This document shows, piece by piece, positions 63,001 through 64,000 of a stretch of DNA of 64,000 bases. Positions within the stretch are counted from its first letter, which is position 1. Every line of letters starts with the position of its first letter. The notes below the pieces were generated by a model that was not told the origin of the DNA, made no database searches, and saw only the letters and a list, made by a program, of their open reading frames with translations. The stretch is from Absidia repens (lineage: Eukaryota > Mucoromycota > Mucoromycetes > Mucorales > Cunninghamellaceae): NCBI GenBank assembly GCA_002105175.1, contig MCGE01000034.1:252001-316000 (forward strand), read 5' to 3'. The translations under genes were made by a program, and so were the position numbers.

Positions 63001-64000
63001 GTAGCACTGGTTGAAGAGTTCATATTCCAAAGGAGTCATGCGATTGCTGGACAGATTCATACACCGTTCCAAGAAACCCAATATCATAAGCATCGAGTCA
63101 CGCTTGCCACGATTACCAGGAGCACGGCCGACTGAGATTTCACCAGGGGCGCCCACCTTAACAATGACCATAAAAGGCACACGATTTCGGCCTGTTTCAT
63201 AGAACCCGGAGTAGACCTTGGCGAAGTTGATCTTGCGACGATGTTGACCAAGAGATACGTAGGCATGAGCGGTGGTTGCTTGAGCAGTGGAACATCCCAG
63301 GGCCTCCAAGACGCAGAGATAAGATTCCTTTGTATCTTGCGCACTTTGCACCAACCCATCACAAACAAACACCAGCATTTTCCTTGAGTCTTCATAGTTT
63401 GTCCTTGCTAAGGAATTCAGCGTATCACGAATGGTTTCAGCATTTTCGGCGTAGCACGGAATCAGCAATAAGGTGAGAGGCCAGATGCGAGAATTACCCG
63501 TCATGGAGAATTCAGGATTGGATTTGAAAAGGGAACGTTGAATCCAAGGGAGACGAGAAAGATTGGCCAGGTTCATTTTGATCAAAAAGTACAACAAACC
63601 ACACCCCATGGTAGCCCATAATGCTGGATTGACACGTAAGCATTCTTCCACCCTGCCATCAACAGTAATGCCCACTTGAAAGAGTTTCTTCAAACACTCG
63701 CGATAGGTGTCAGGGTCGCTGGTCAAATTGCGTTTTTCAAAGTAATCGGTGATATCCTTGCCAAGTTTGAGGTACAACACAATGGTCAAATCCAAAGGAA
63801 GAAACATACGGTCGGCGGCAAAGGCACGGGAGTGTAAATCACTGGTGACAAGAACGATGTTGCTTGCTGACTCGAGATAGGAGGTCACATCCAATATAGA
63901 GTTGTCCAGAATAACGAATCCTTTTCCGGGAGTTGTGGCTGTGGGTAAAGTGCTATAATTGTTGACGTCCGTTGCATCATAAATGATTTCTACAGAAACA
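60049..64000 (-). CDS. Chitin synthase with variant catalytic motifs (N-terminus beyond window)
   Basis: Family 2 glycosyltransferase polymerising GlcNAc at the plasma membrane. One long exon, open from the right edge (about 1316 codons seen). Order: a cytochrome-b5-like/linker region (FVILDNSILDVTSYLES), membrane anchor, then catalytic core with LTLLLIPCYAENAETIRDTL, LVTDADTQVQNDVV and GLAYEACLGNVLTINGGLVM. A Ser/Asp-rich insert of about 90 residues follows, then HMKNVLLLGEDQYFSTVLVR. Several membrane helices (MPIIVYLYGVFIRCF, YIIAFSFGGLFLLHIVYFLI, LSVPLFAIWFPLVAVW) precede a long disordered tail and a DEK-C-like end (VELIQVEIRSYLTNADLDST). The usual QRRRW is replaced by LQSRNIRASFHN and EDR by EDQYF. 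Confidence 0.92.
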   Translation of the reverse strand, partial: VSVEIIYDATDVNNYSTLPTATTPGKGFVILDNSILDVTSYLESASNIVLVTSDLHSRAFAADRMFLPLDLTIVLYLKLGKDITDYFEKRNLTSDPDTYRECLKKLFQVGITVDGRVEECLRVNPALWATMGCGLLYFLIKMNLANLSRLPWIQRSLFKSNPEFSMTGNSRIWPLTLLLIPCYAENAETIRDTLNSLARTNYEDSRKMLVFVCDGLVQSAQDTKESYLCVLEALGCSTAQATTAHAYVSLGQHRRKINFAKVYSGFYETGRNRVPFMVIVKVGAPGEISVGRAPGNRGKRDSMLMILGFLERCMNLSSNRMTPLEYELFNQCYNILGIDPRRFKYMLVTDADTQVQNDVVHKLVARLERDRKMLAVSGHVRPANPEQNLITMLQIFPLYMTFFTGLAYEACLGNVLTINGGLVMYKLWTENLPSPPSTSSPGDAHSGANGGNSKLSQLRMRQRISKSQSTSQESIRTKWPKVSDEIQFENDDDDDDDPFATLPKDAALPQPTWYSSSARPSVITGRESQLSLTPNKNTRPCCIHPTVLRSFAAPQPDTLHMKNVLLLGEDQYFSTVLVRSHPHHHLGFEPDAVGYATIPTNYWALQSLQSRNIRASFHNQVEMTRAARNIGFSTWFLSFTKMIDMILSMPIIVYLYGVFIRCFMQKGLAYYIIAFSFGGLFLLHIVYFLIRRQFKYVIWFILYCLLSVPLFAIWFPLVAVWCSDYADGWYDVWPTAGGWRWRDRLHGCVDNEYSRRLEQRHGWKDNTTRPNDTVAEDELKYSSNDISNNNNNNNNNNNDSDYSKDINGIGDDGNNNNNDDDNGNAVVRMQLGEYETIEAQRAYERATEEAAALDAKFTGFTAFGQSQSLSNANAVEAMMDASVPSPPPLAQIKDEYGSFRGVTSGYRPVASIVDMYGTIRTKRLGESAMDANGGDMENDFLPRRRLADARSTPSPTDSMATNPFADNTYDNPFDDGYAINVNHSRTESSSSPSSASSTAHHPVGEAATFQPHHHHQQHHYHQPSYSSHRHHQQPHYKQHKPSHSQSSYFSYRSSRSYDYYNNAPGMFIPMQETVSAASGGDGMRHGGGSTTATENDIHGHIRSYSAESVMPVPIDRRSLASHTSTTNSCLSFDPETTLEPSDYRDIEDEEGRSMAIHGRVGLKIPERSAAAMTAAAYRQRQASHHLINNDISGGGGTAHNRQPQQQQPRRLTQQQQQQRPVSRSSSIQHQRNTSDTSQHNASSFVELIQVEIRSYLTNADLDSTTRAQVKEHLATVLGERTRTESLQDTINNCIETITLELLSRQSQVSSPPAIDP

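Overview
The window is nuclear DNA of a filamentous fungus, most likely an early-diverging one (Mucoromycota, probably Mucorales). Genes are packed a few hundred bases to about 2 kb apart and are cut by many short GT-AG introns. Start codons often sit in tiny first exons. Introns and intergenic DNA are rich in A and T homopolymers. The gene set is fungal: chitin synthase, an Opy2-type anchor, vacuolar alpha-mannosidase, POS5-type NAD(H) kinase and mitochondrial mL38. I rebuilt gene models by hand from splice sites and reading-frame continuity. For most genes the exon lengths sum to a whole number of codons.

Layout. 1-6 kb: an NGL/CCR4-type nuclease running off the left edge, a small TIR element, an unidentified polyglutamine gene holding a perfect inverted duplication of its own exon, and a decayed Tc1/mariner-type transposon. 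6.5-15 kb: copper chaperone ATX1, an Opy2-like protein, a peroxisomal SCP2 protein and lipoamide dehydrogenase. 15-28 kb: a large low-complexity protein, an Msp1/ATAD1 AAA-ATPase and a 26-exon GH38 alpha-mannosidase. 28-33 kb: a Sis1-type DnaJ, ribosomal protein S23 and a GPI-anchored surface glycoprotein. 35-47 kb: PUS1, a GPATCH8-like G-patch/zinc-finger protein, TMA22/DENR, a four-LIM paxillin-like protein and a GMPPA-type protein. 48-54 kb: a serine-rich protein with a Bni4-like C-terminus, mL38 and an unidentified low-complexity protein. 57-64 kb: POS5 and a chitin synthase running off the right edge.

The genes form no single pathway or cluster. Several serve the secretory and cell-wall system (GMPPA, chitin synthase, GPI glycoprotein, Opy2-like, alpha-mannosidase) and several mitochondria or translation (LPD1, MSP1, POS5, mL38, RPS23, TMA22).

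The strongest unexplained signals are non-coding. First, three same-strand copies of a repeat (about 650-800 bp, at 11.5, 34.4 and 55.8 kb) have a promoter-like head and repeated AATAAA-bearing units. Second, a TTYAAANCCCGC-like element recurs 78-175 bp upstream of about ten gene starts here and also opens each repeat copy. Third, a 244-bp perfect fold-back lies between an exon and the adjoining intron of the polyglutamine gene.
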